A stretch of 64,000 nucleotides of DNA from Galdieria sulphuraria. Lineage: Eukaryota > Rhodophyta > Bangiophyceae > Galdieriales > Galdieriaceae. The stretch is taken from positions 124,001 through 188,000 of the forward strand of contig NW_005178465.1 of NCBI RefSeq assembly GCF_000341285.1, given 5' to 3'. Made by a program: the position numbers and the translations under genes. Shown here piece after piece: positions 32,213-43,093 of the stretch (position 1 is its first letter; the number at the start of each line of letters is the position of its first letter). The notes beneath the pieces were generated by a model. That model saw only the letters and a list, made by a program, of their open reading frames with translations, did no database searches and was not told where the DNA came from.

Positions 32213-33284
32213 TCGATCGATCAGTTAAAACTAAAGTTGTTTGAGAACTAACAGAAATTGCCTAGACTCAGAAATAAGGAAGTGACCTCTAAAGACAAAA
32301 TTAACACTTTAGGCCGTTGACACAAAGGATGAGGAATTAGAACAGTGAGAGCAACCAATAGGTTCTGTTAAGGTTTATAAGATACCTTTTCAGTGTCTAT
32401 TCGGTCTTTTCAAACTTTTCATAGTTGTCGCATTTTTTTTACTGCGCCATGGAAGAAGGCTTTATCGATGCTTAAAGAGATTAACCCTTTCATGGGCTTT
32501 TTAATTACGATATATTTGTTTAGTTTTGACATGACCGAAGTTAGACAATTGACACAGCCCGTCGCCTATTAAGCTAGCAAATTGTCTTCACATTTGTCGC
32601 ATGAACTTCTTCTGTAGACAAAGTACGAAATATCTGAATTATACACTGTAAACTTGTAACGAAAATCACTTTCTATTAATGTACCGAAATTCTCGACTGC
32701 TGTCAAACTTGGCGTGTCAGCAACTTGTTCATAGACACAGAAGAGAATAATCTCTCGAGAAACATTTCTCTACATTATGCACACTTCAAAACAGGGATTC
32801 TTTCAATGAGTGTGTCCGTCCATTGTTCTGGCAACATAACATAAAATACTCAGCTTCCAATGTTGCACCAAGTCTAAAGTTCCTTCTTGCATCAACAACC
32901 AATCAAAAGATCCTTCAACAGCTAACAAGAAACTCTATCATTCAACGACACAAGAGTACCAACCAAACTTCTATGACAATAAAAGGAATATCTTTTGAAT
33001 ACGTGATCTTTTTTTAGTGGAAGCAACACGAGATTCTTTCTCTTTGTTCTACTAAGCATTGCCATTGGTATTTTATTTACCTGTCTCAACAACAAGCGAT
33101 TGCTTCCAATAGTCTTCGTAACGTCAAGGAAAAGGAACCACTAAGTCTTCCTAAACTATTCAGTAATCTCACGAGGAATTCCGTATAAAAATTGGTCTTT
33201 GAAAAAGTACACTCTTGTAGCTCTTTTTTTTCTCTCTCTCTCTTTCTCTCTCACATTCATTTACTTGAGATATTTCACTTAAAG
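32213..33284. other. Intergenic stretch
   Basis: No supported gene. A 64-codon plus-strand frame at 32823-33017 (starting MFWQHNIKYSAS) may be a chance frame. A pyrimidine tract of tct/ctc repeats at about 33226-33254 lies just beyond the end of the TPR gene. Confidence 0.4.
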
Positions 33285-34474
33285 TCAATTCTTTTTCACG
33301 GTCTCAACAAACGATTCCACAGCTTGCTTTACTTTAGGAGGCCATATTTTTTCCCTTTCAATAAATATATGCGTGTATATCTTCGGATGTTCAACTAGTT
33401 TCCACTGCGATTCCGCTGTTTGAATATTACCTTCAGCATATTCTATTCCAGCAAGTACAACATGAATATCTGATAATTTTGGATACTTTTGTGCCACTCG
33501 ATATATTATGGAACGAGCTTCAAATGATTTGCCTTCCGGTAGAATTCAAAAAAAATAGCCTGCAAATAATATGTAAAACTTACTTTTCTCGAATAATAGC
33601 ATTCCATAATTGAACCAAAAAGGTTGGACTTCATTTGGTCTACTCTCCACAGCATTTTGAAATTCTAAAAAGGCTTCATCCCACTTTCCTTCATAAGCGA
33701 ATAACAATGCTCGAGTAGAAAGAATCAAAGAATCCTTAGGCTTCCACTGGGCTGCTTGTTCAATGTCTGCCATTGCCTTTTCAATATCTCTCAAAGCAAT
33801 CCAAGTATTTGCTCGATTGAGATAAACAATCCAAGTATCATTCGATAAAGGTGCTAGTTCTAATGCTCGAGTATAGTTGGTGATAGCTTGTGAATATTTA
33901 CCAAAGATAATCTGAAGAAAGTTATGTATATCTTGTGTAATAATAACTACAAAACTATCGGTCTTACCTGAATATTGGCCAAATTGCTGTATGCTGGAGC
34001 AAACGTAGGTTCTTCTTGTATCAGCTGTTGATATAGCTTTTCGGCTGCTGAGAACTCTTCAAGTTCGGCAAGTTTCTTTGCTTTTGAGAATATTTTGGCT
34101 CCCTTTCCAGTAATTTTATTGTTTTCAAAACCGTTCTCTCCTTGTGCTTGTCGTCCAGCAGATAAATAGTTGATATGGGGAATATCAGTCTTCCACTCCG
34201 AACACCAACCTATATTGAAATATTTTATATAACCAGTATAAAAAATAGCAGAGCCTGCAAGTAACAACGCCATATATTTCAATGGCCCTTTGAGACAACT
34301 AAAGGAACTCTGATTCCCACAAGCTATCCAAGTGGTACGACACAAAGTGCACTTGTACTTAATACGAATCTTTAGACGTGACCTATCCACCAAAAAACTA
34401 TTAGTTTTCTTGCTCCAAGTACAAAACAAGCTTGATCTATCATAACACAATCGACATTGACTATCCACAAACAT
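33285..34474 (-). CDS. TPR-repeat membrane protein (three exons)
   Basis: Product of 360 residues. Exons (minus): 34474-33968, 33911-33584 and 33532-33285; introns of 56 and 51 bases, phases 0 and 1. The N-terminal 70 residues are basic and Cys-rich, followed by a membrane segment (YMALLLAGSAIFYTGY), then tandem tetratricopeptide repeats: AAEKLYQQLIQEEPTFAPAY, AITNYTRALELAPLSNDTW, AMADIEQAAQWKPKDSLIL, AFLEFQNAVESRPNEVQPF, and a last one around the SIIYRVAQKYP stretch. TPRs bind partner proteins. The N-terminus could be a plastid or mitochondrial transit peptide followed by a stop-transfer segment, but this is inference. Divergent from RPS18 with 115 bases between starts. Confidence 0.75.
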
Positions 34475-34589
34475 ATTCGCAACTCCGAAAGATGAATCGA
34501 TAATTAGTTTTCGTTGGGAGATTGTTTAGGACGTCGTCGAAGGTGAAATTGATTCACGTGTGTGTGTTCTTTAGTATCGGCAAGTCATT

Positions 34590-35105
34590 ATGGTAAGTTG
34601 GTTTGGCTGAGAAAGACTAATACCCAGTGAATAATTTTACTAGTCTGTTTTATTACAAAGTTCCGAGTTTCAACACATTCTTCGTATTCTAAACACCAAC
34701 ATAGACGGCAAGAGGAAGGTCATGTATGCCTTAACCTCCATCAAAGGTGTGGGTAGGCGTTTCTCTAATTTGGTATTGAAAAAAGCAGAAGTTGATGTTA
34801 GCAAACGTGCTGGAGATTTGACGGCGGAAGAGATTGATCGCATAGTTACCATTATTCAGAATCCGCGACAGTTTAAAATTCCGGACTGGTTTCTCAACAG
34901 ACAAAAGGACGTTAGAGATGGAAAATATACTCAGCTAATTTCCAACAATCTAGACTTTAAGTTGAGGGAAGACCTCGATCGTTTGAGAAAGATCCGTGCT
35001 CACCGTGGCTTGAGACATATGTGGGGTCTTCGTGTGCGAGGTCAACATACAAAGACAACTGGTCGTCGTGGAAGAACTGTTGGTGTTAGTAAGAAGAAAG
35101 GATAA
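34590..35105 (+). CDS. RPS18: Cytosolic ribosomal protein S18 (uS13)
   Basis: Component of the small ribosomal subunit head. The long exon reads [51 protein letters not shown] and ends [20 protein letters not shown]...VGVSKKKG, nearly the same as human RPS18. Exon 1 appears to be just the ATG (34590-34592), followed by gtaag. Using the acceptor after ttccgag, exon 2 starts at 34668 and the product is 146 residues beginning M-F-Q-H; the acceptor at 34660 would break the frame. Animal S18 has about seven more residues before FQHIL, so a different short exon 1 is possible. Placement of an intron directly after the start codon is known in ribosomal protein genes of intron-poor eukaryotes. Confidence 0.95.
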
Positions 35106-35181
35106 ACCTTTTAAAGTTCCGTCTTGAAAAAGTTGGATAATAAATTCTTGTTATTCAAAGGTAACTTGAGGTGGGAAAGGA

Positions 35182-38100
35182 ATGCACGAGTGGATACCAA
35201 ACTTGACTTGGGGACAATATGAACAAACAGAAAGTGGAAACAAAGCAAGTCTTTGGTTTCAAAATAATAGTTCCCATACAGTTAGTGAACTGAACTACAG
35301 CTTTGAGGGTCCATTTCCTTCCTCTGTTGGTCAACCTATTTTGAATGACCCTTCCGCTCAACCTTCCTTGCAGTTATTCGGAAGTGTACCCCTTAAAGAG
35401 GCTCAGACTGTGAAGCACACAACAAACTTTTCTTCAGAAACCAGAAAAATTTTTGAAGAACAGCCACAATATATTGTGCAGCCCAAAGACCCTTTCGCAA
35501 CTTCTCGGAAGGAAAGTGGACAAACGACACCTTTTGCATTGAAGCCTCGTGAATACCCTGTTCAACAAAGAAAGACAGCACAATTATTACTTTCTCGTTG
35601 TTCGTCTGAGTTTTGTCAGTATGATATAGTCAAGCAATATTTTGAATCGATACTTCCAGGAAAGGTCGTACAAGTCCAAGTAAAACCAGAGAGAGGCTCG
35701 GCAATTGTATCCTTCTCAACAGAAGACGACGCTGAAATTGCCTTGAAGGCAGGTACTCCACAGGGTGAATATAGAATGCGAATGCGATACTTTATTCCAA
35801 AAGATTATCGTCGAAGAGATTATTTTGCTTACCGTGACCCTTATTTTTCAGCAGAGGCTTCTGGGAACGAAGAAGAAGTTGTATCCAGTAAAATGGATAC
35901 TGAAGACCTTCCAGCATTTGAGACCCCTCTTCCTTCTTGTAGTGACAACGTGGAACAGAGTAGAGCTTGGAAGCCTTTTGGATACAACAAAGAGTCTTTA
36001 ATGGAAGCCAAAGTTGCAAATGAAGATGAAATTGTTCGCAAATTGAAGAGAGAGTCACGCTTTATTCAAAATGTTGTTTCTGATGATGAAGGAGAAGTAG
36101 AACATGTCGATGATACTGGATGGAGAACAGCTGGTGAAAAACAGCAACTATCTTTGGCTCATAATCTGATTGGAACTTGTTTAGAAATGTGTCCTGCTGA
36201 AGAGCGGACGCGACGTGAACTTCAGAGAGATTTATCAATATTTGAAATTGACTACTGTAAACCAACAGTGGAAGGAGAGCCTCCAAAGGTAGATCATTTA
36301 AAAGCAGTTAAGAAGTATGTACGTTCTGCTGCCTGTCAAGAAGCACCAAAACCAAATGAGATCAGACCACCCTATATCTTAGAAAAGACAATGGAATATT
36401 TGATGGAATATATTGTAGATAGGAAGGATTGTTCGTTTAGTGAAGTGCACAATTTTGTTAGAGATCGTACGCGTTCTATTCGTCAGGATTTTACCTTTCA
36501 AGGTGTTCGTAATGAAATGACCATAGATATTATTGAAAAGACTGTAAGATTTCATATATTATCAGAACAAAGACTTTGTGAAGAAGATTCCAGTGTCTAT
36601 TCAAGTCGCCAAAATATGGAACAATTGGACAAGTGTCTGATATCGCTCAGAGAAATGTACAGAGAGAGACGTGCAAAAGGTTTGACAACTTCAGTCAATG
36701 AAGGAGAGTTTCAAGCTTATTATGTTTTATCACATTTCGATCCTCACAGGTAATACCAAAAGATTCTTTCTATTTTGCTTTTAAAATTAACGGGAAATTA
36801 CTGTCGCAATTTTAGTATATTGGCTGTTTGTAGAGAACTTGATATTCATGTCTTGAAGAGTAGACAGGTTGAATTTGCCCTGAAAGTATATCAAACGTTG
36901 CGAAGTAATAATTACGTTGGATTCTTCAGACTGTTACAGCGTGCATCCTATTTAGTGGCTTGTATGATGCAACAACATTTTTCATTCGTACGCAAATCGG
37001 CTCTGTTAATTATGCAAAAATGTTACAGTCGCTTTCCTGTTATGCCTATTGCAGAGTTGGAAGAAATGTTGGCATTTGAAGATTTGGAGGATACATTATC
37101 TTTTTGTGAATCGTTAGGTTTTGTTTCAGACTACCTTGAGGATGGAATCAGAGTGATTCGTTTGGATAATACGGCAAGTGCTGACGAGTTGACAAAATAT
37201 CATCCTCGACGAAGTCTTAAACATATTGAGCCTAAATCTAATGGTTTTTCTGTAAAAGATATTATGATGGGAAAGACTGAGATATTAGATCATGGGACTT
37301 CTTCTAAGAAGCATCGAGATTTATTGCATGTCAGGGAAGCAAGGAACACGCAACCATTGCCTCGTATACAACAAGAAAATTATGCCTTGAAAGACAATGA
37401 AAGGAGACCAACCAGAAAATTATCAGCAAATGCACTAGAATTTATTCCTCATAATCAACAGCAGATGGAACAAACCAATTTTATTGCTATGCAAATGAAT
37501 GTTCCCTGTCGATACATCAAAGAGGAGCTTAACCGGAACAAGAGTAACTCATGGAGCGATAAATGTGTTATGGGAAGAGCAGATACTTTGCCATCCAATC
37601 AACGACGACTAGAAGGACCGCCTCCAGGCACTTCATCGTTGTCACCGGAATTCTCAACCAAAGATGATATTCCATTCACAGGGCAGCGTAACACAGCAGA
37701 TATGACGCAATCTTCCCTATCTTCAGAACTAAGATTGGACAAGGAAGATGAGAATATACCTAAAATAGATTATTTTCATTGCAAGGATTCAAGTCCAAAG
37801 ATACCAGGCAGGTATTTGAAACGCAAAAACCTGTTTTGGTCAGATGAAGGTGTAAGGAGAGAAAATGAATTTCTTGGAGAAGGCAAAAAATCTAAGATTG
37901 TAGAAGAACAGTCAGAATGGAATGCAGCTTTAGTCAACCATTCTATCGTAGAAAAATCCAAAAACTCGGAGAATATTATTGAGAGGGATACTGAGGAAGT
38001 CAGGTCCGACAATGAACTATGGATAGCATCCCAAAGAAGTCAAGGTTCCAGACTCCTAAAGTTTCTTCCACAAATAAGAGAGTTGCAATTGAGATACAGA

Positions 38101-39799
38101 AATCTCGCTTCTAAGTCTGTTGTGGATACAGAAAAGACCAAAGAGTTATCCACACTGATAGAGAAGATTGAAGAGATAAGACGACAGTTGTTTCAGTTTC
38201 TTCTACAAGTCAATGCGACAGATATATGTAATGATGACAAGGAACTGAGGAATATTGTTTTCTCCATTCGAGAATTTTATGAGAATTTAGAGGTTTTTAT
38301 ATCTGATATGCTATCTATCAAATGTCAGTGGCAGTGCGAACTGCGAAAGTTGAACGATGCCGCAAGATCGCTCATTAGAGCTCCAGCAGAAGCAGTTAGT
38401 AATTACTCGAGCAACGAAGATAGAGCTGTTTTTGCTCAGAACTCAAAAACTCCGATTAATATGTATCGTGTCAGAGGACATCCACTGAAAATTCAGTCTA
38501 CAGACGTCAAAGAAGTGAGACATACAACTTGCTTGATTACTGTGAAAAAGTTGGTTAGTCAAGAGGAGCAAGAAGTTGTAGCCCAAGGTTTAAAGATGCT
38601 CTCTATGGGAATAACAAGCGAGAAGGAGAGCAGTTCACATTTCATGGTTCCTTTGGTTGATTGCTATTGCGAAGTTTGGACGATGGACTCAGATACTGCT
38701 TTTGTAGAAGGTGTTTATACGATGGCAAAGCCGAATATACTAGTAACTGGAGTTAATGATGTGTTTACAATAGATTGGAAGCTGTGGAAAAGAGAACTGA
38801 AGTCCTTCATATTGAAGAATTTTTCGATTGCAGTTACCATGTTGGTGTTTGTGCATTCAAATCAGCAATATTGTAGAGAGTCTATTGATTTAGGCAAGTT
38901 AGTAGATGATGAGTTGTCAGACTTACAAAAAGATGGATTTATATCGTCCGTTTCCATTGTCCGAACTGATCGGAGATATGCGCATGAATATTTCCAGAAG
39001 CTGGCTGATATCTGGGAAACAATCATAAATGATGCTGAACGGGGTTTTCAAGTTGCAAAGTATTTGTGGATTTACCCATCGATATCCACGGGATATTATA
39101 CAGCTCTGGAAGTTGCGATGAGTTGTGTCCGCTTAGCGTTTGATCAACTATTCGTGTGCAATTATTCGTTTGAAACTTTGTGCGCTGAAAATTTTGGCTG
39201 GATTGCGAACAAATTATCGTCTATAAGTAACCTTTGTCTTCAAGATTGCAAGTACCGGGAGAATTTTGTTATAGCCACTAAGGCTTTCCAGAAGCTTTGT
39301 TGGAATGCCCGTCACATCTTTACGAAATTGGGTCAAACTCAACTCTCAAATGAAGAGCTAATTTTGCTTATTATGGATCATGGTAGTAATTGGTGGCAAG
39401 ACGTGGAGGATATGCTCGAATCTTCACTGGGTTCTATTTCTGTAATATCATTGCCTATTCGACTGGACCGCCTTTTGAAGGATAAAGAGGAATCAGGAAG
39501 CTTTTTGTTGTCAGACTCATGTGTGATCCCGGTAAGAAGAAAGAATAGAGGAGTAGATATTTCTCTACGCAGTTTATCTGTTTCGAACACGTCGTCATCA
39601 ACAGAGCCCTACGAAGAGGTTCCAGAGTGGTTACAGTCAGATAAACAGCATTTATCTGAGCTTGAAGAGAGGATGAGGTGGTATTTATTTTTGTGTTATT
39701 GTGGTTTGATTGTTCTAATACGTGTGTTGAAGGGTCTCAACTATTCAAGACAAGGCTGTTTTACTGGCTTTGATAGATACCAAACAACATTGGTTATAA
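35182..39799 (+). CDS. SAC3/GANP (MCM3AP-like) mRNA-export scaffold
   Basis: Scaffold of the TREX-2 complex at nuclear pores. Exons 35182-36749, 36816-39677 and 39733-39799; introns of 66 and 55 bases keep phase and give 1498 residues. The last intron is inferred: reading straight through to 39804 would also stay open. An RRM-like domain lies at about residues 130-200 (AQLLLSRCSSEFCQYDIVK, GSAIVSFSTEDDAEIALKAG), as in GANP. The SAC3 domain follows at about 325-700: NLIGTCLEMCPAEERTRREL is its hallmark, then YILEKTMEYLMEYIVD, SNNYVGFFRLLQRASYL across the first splice. The remaining 800 residues include a charged, disordered linker and a conserved-looking helical region (ILVTGVNDVFTIDWKLWKRE). 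FG repeats were not obvious. It follows RPS18 by 76 bases. Confidence 0.9.
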
Positions 39800-40306
39800 A
39801 GTAGTCTATCTGAAGCAAACATTAATTACTTTTACCGAATTTAACAAATGTGAACTCATTCTTTTGAGATAATTATGTTGAAGCAATATTTTGTACGAGG
39901 AGTGGTTACTTTCTCCCATAACAACTGAGATAGGCGTTGGTCGGAAGGTGAGCTGATACGACGTAGTAGAATACAGTTGTACATAAGAGAATCGAGCTCA
40001 GCGACAAAATCCCCGATAAGGCATAGCATAATATCGTGTCTATAATAATAATAATAGTTGCCAGCAGATAGTTGAGTTGTAAGTTGATTTCATGAATTGA
40101 TCATATATATTTATACTTGAAACATTTACGCCAGAAACTCCCGGACACCGCAAAGTATAGAATTGTTACAAGTTCAACTTATTGTTTCTGACAATTTTTG
40201 AAGATTTTTCGTCTTCCACTTTATGATTTAACATTAGCAACTTGATATTTTTTACCGAACTACCTCACCAACTGTCCACCCACAAAATTTTGCATTTGAA
40301 AGTGTC
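39800..40306. other. Intergenic gap
   Basis: About 500 bases between SAC3 and the GT69 gene. No coding signal; a short (taa)n-like run (ataataataataat) lies near 40040. Nothing else seen. Confidence 0.5.
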
Positions 40307-41614
40307 ATGTGCCAGAAACTAACTGGGACGTTCTCCTGGTGGAGAAGTTTTAAAGTCGATAAGGTCACAACTAAACTACCACCAAGAAAGCTTTTGTCCG
40401 CTTTGAAGGTTTTCTTAATTGTTCTCGTTTTCATTTTCTTATTTCTAAAGGACTTCTTTTCAAATAGCTTCCAAGACGTGAGTGACCTTGTGAGATGGAA
40501 TCTGGCGTTTTTCTATCACTCAAATGATTATACCCATTCTTTAAGTTTTAAAATACTAGAGGAAACAGAAACTCGTGTTTACTGCCTTTCTCACATAGAA
40601 TATCCTACCGTGTTAGAGTCAAAAGAACATTCACAACAGGTTGACGTATACATTGGGCTACTTCTGCATTCAAATGAGATATCACTGGTTAGAAGTTGGG
40701 TGTCGGAAACAACAAAACTGTTAAAGAACTTAATTGAACAAAAATTAGACGTATTTGTAAGTATTATAGAAGATGCTGGGAAGCAAGACGTGAAGGAACA
40801 ACTTCGGGACTTCTCAAGTTTCTTAAGGGAACTCAAAGTTGGTTATCGCATCATACTGGGAAAAAGTTTTGTAGGGTATCCTCATCGCATTTATACTCTC
40901 AGTAGAATACGAAATTGTGTTCTTCTGCCTCTTATTCTTCAGGAGATATCCGCGACTCATGTACTAATGTTCAATGATGTGACTTACCAGTTTGAAAGAG
41001 TTTTGGATCTCATTGTCGATGGACAAAGCTATGACATGAAATGTGGTATTGATTATTTCATTAACAATGACAAGACTCTGCAACTGTATGATTTATGGGT
41101 TATGCGAAATATGGATGGCGACATTCCAAGAGCAAAATATCCCTTCTTTAATAGATTTGATAGTGACAGGTTCGTCAGAAAACTCCCATTTCGAGCTTAC
41201 TGCTGCTGGGGTGGTATCGCACTTCTGAATGGAAGTCTCTTTCGGGAAGGAATTCGTTTCAGAGGCCTTCCGAATCTCGCTTCTAGCAGTTATCAGAGTG
41301 AAGCAGAATGCCCACAGTCTGAAATCAACTTTTTTTGTGACGATGTGTGGGATATAAGAGGAAAGGCAAACGTATTCATATACTCATCACTTTTCTCTGT
41401 CTACCGCTCAGATGAATTAGAGTCTGTTTCCTTGCACTTGAACAAGATTCAAAATCAAAAGGCACAAGGCGTTGCGGAAATATCCCCACCGCAACACAGG
41501 CCTAAGAATATTGTCTGCTGTCCCTGGATAGAAGGTGTTACTAATATTGCCGGTGCAACTACAGTTTGTTATTCCAACTATCCCATCTATAAGCTCCCTG
41601 AAGGTCCTGTGTAA
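40307..41614 (+). CDS. GT69-family (CMT1/CAP59-like) glycosyltransferase
   Basis: Single exon, 435 residues from the ATG at 40307. A membrane anchor (VFLIVLVFIFLFLKDFF) is at about residues 35-52. The catalytic region follows the pattern of cryptococcal alpha-1,3-mannosyltransferase CMT1 and capsule protein CAP59: VFVSIIEDAGKQDVKEQL (family SIYESGS-D-T), YTLSRIRNCVLLPLI (yLA-lRN-aL-Pl), HVLMFNDVTYQFERVLDLI (the NDV metal site), MKCGIDYF, LWVMRNMDGDIP (RD-dG), FRAYCCWGGIALL (sCWnG) and GIRFRGL followed by SEAEC. In fungi these enzymes build capsule or glycolipid mannans in the Golgi. This copy probably serves a surface glycan. Donor sugar is not decided by sequence. Confidence 0.85.
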   Translation: MCQKLTGTFSWWRSFKVDKVTTKLPPRKLLSALKVFLIVLVFIFLFLKDFFSNSFQDVSDLVRWNLAFFYHSNDYTHSLSFKILEETETRVYCLSHIEYPTVLESKEHSQQVDVYIGLLLHSNEISLVRSWVSETTKLLKNLIEQKLDVFVSIIEDAGKQDVKEQLRDFSSFLRELKVGYRIILGKSFVGYPHRIYTLSRIRNCVLLPLILQEISATHVLMFNDVTYQFERVLDLIVDGQSYDMKCGIDYFINNDKTLQLYDLWVMRNMDGDIPRAKYPFFNRFDSDRFVRKLPFRAYCCWGGIALLNGSLFREGIRFRGLPNLASSSYQSEAECPQSEINFFCDDVWDIRGKANVFIYSSLFSVYRSDELESVSLHLNKIQNQKAQGVAEISPPQHRPKNIVCCPWIEGVTNIAGATTVCYSNYPIYKLPEGPV

Positions 41615-42710
41615 ACAAATAAAGAATATTTTTCACTAAATAAAATGTTCTTGTTAAAGAAATAGAGACTCTATCTTATAAGTATAGCTTCGAATACTGT
41701 GAAGTTTCGAATAGTTGACTGTGCTCGAAATTTTATAGCGAACCTGATATCTTTCAAGATGGACTAATTCATTCAGTAGGCTACGTCGTAGGTTAGAGTT
41801 CCATTTGTTTGGCAAAAATTCCGCGCCTTTCATAATTACAGAATGTCCCGACAGTTAATGAGTTTTTCGATTCAGCATCATTTATTTTACTATCAGTGTT
41901 AATCAGGGCTGTTTTTCTGCTAGTGTGCTGCGATGAATACTGAATATTGACCGAGTTGACATAGTTTTTCAGGGACTGTAGGCAGGTTGCCCTTTTTCCC
42001 AGATATAGTATGTAGATAACGAGTAATGCTTTCATAAGACAGTTCACTATTCAGGGAAAAAACTCTTCAAGTAGTATGCTTTTCCCTCAAAAAACCAAAT
42101 CATTCCTAGGAAAAAGGGTAGCCTTGCTACAAGCATCTATCCAGAAGTCAAGTTGGTTTCGTTGTCTTAGAATTGGAAGATCCAAGCCTTGATTTCGTAC
42201 AATCCGAAACATTTTCAATAGGCTTGAAGAATCTGACGAAACAATCTACAAAAGTAGTGGTTGAGACGAAGTGTCTCTTTCTGGTTTGCAATTTATGTTA
42301 CTGAGTCTCAGGAATTCTGAATGGAAAAATTCATTCTGTGGAACTGCTTCAAGATGGCGGTATATTTTGGTTCCCTTCTGAAAGACTCATATTCCTCATG
42401 AGTTTAATATTTGATATCTTTCAGACAAACGGTTTAAATAGAAACAGCAAAAAATGGCATTCAATAACAACCTTTTGTGCGAAATTTGAACCTGTTTTAA
42501 ACGCTTCGATAGCCTTAGTGAGAGCGATAGCAAAACTCTGCATCCTACGTCCTACTATGCTCGCAAATGCCTCTCAATAAAATTCTGTTTTACCAAGACA
42601 TGCATTGCGTCACAAGAAAATCTGAATACTCTGTGAATTGTATGGGAAAGGAATAGAATGACCTTGACCTTTCTAACGGTTAAGTCTGACAAAATTCACT
42701 CTAACTAGAG
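41615..42710. other. Intergenic stretch
   Basis: No supported gene. An 84-codon minus frame at 41793-42047 and an 80-codon plus frame at 42338-42580 show no recognised motif. Either might hold a missing upstream exon of the segment at 42711-43039. Confidence 0.4.
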
Positions 42711-43039
42711 ACTCCTTATCAACTCCATTCACAAAGGGCCATTATCTTGAAATATAAGAATCTGCCAGGGAAGTTAAGTGGAGAGCAATTACCAGTGGCA
42801 ATTACAAATGATACTAATAGTGCATTAAGGAGAGCTTTTTCCAAACTTACGAGAAGTGAAAGTCTTCTTGGAGAAGAACATAATGCCAATAATCAGGTAT
42901 CCTTACTAAATATCGAAGTATAATTGGAATACAAAGTTGCTTTGACATAATTTAAGTGATTCTAAGCTTCTCTACAAAGCTGCGACAAAGGAACATAGCA
43001 ATTCAAAATTCTGCCAGTATCGATGACGTGCTTAAGTAG
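42711..43039 (+). CDS. 3' part of an unrecognised spliced gene
   Basis: An open stretch (about 42711-42898) reads KLSGEQLPVAITNDTNSALR and then AFSKLTRSESLLGEEHN, ending in a CAG|gt donor. With the acceptor after tctacaaag it joins in phase 0 to 42980-43039, reading LRQRNIAIQNSASIDDVLK and a TAG. Composition suggests a helical, possibly coiled-coil C-terminus. There is no ATG in frame, so an upstream exon is missing, or the gene is truncated. Family unknown; ends 54 bases before the start of the next gene. Confidence 0.35.
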
Positions 43040-43093
43040 GGACATTCTTAACACTCGCATTTGAAATTGGATAACGAGCTATTATCGACGACA

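Noticed and set aside
33226-33254. Pyrimidine-rich tct/ctc run as a functional element
   Set aside because: A simple low-complexity tract outside any intron; no supporting context.
35393-36286. Several open frames on the minus strand opposite the SAC3/GANP gene
   Set aside because: They lie antisense to a well-supported conserved coding exon and have no recognised motif; they are frame shadows.
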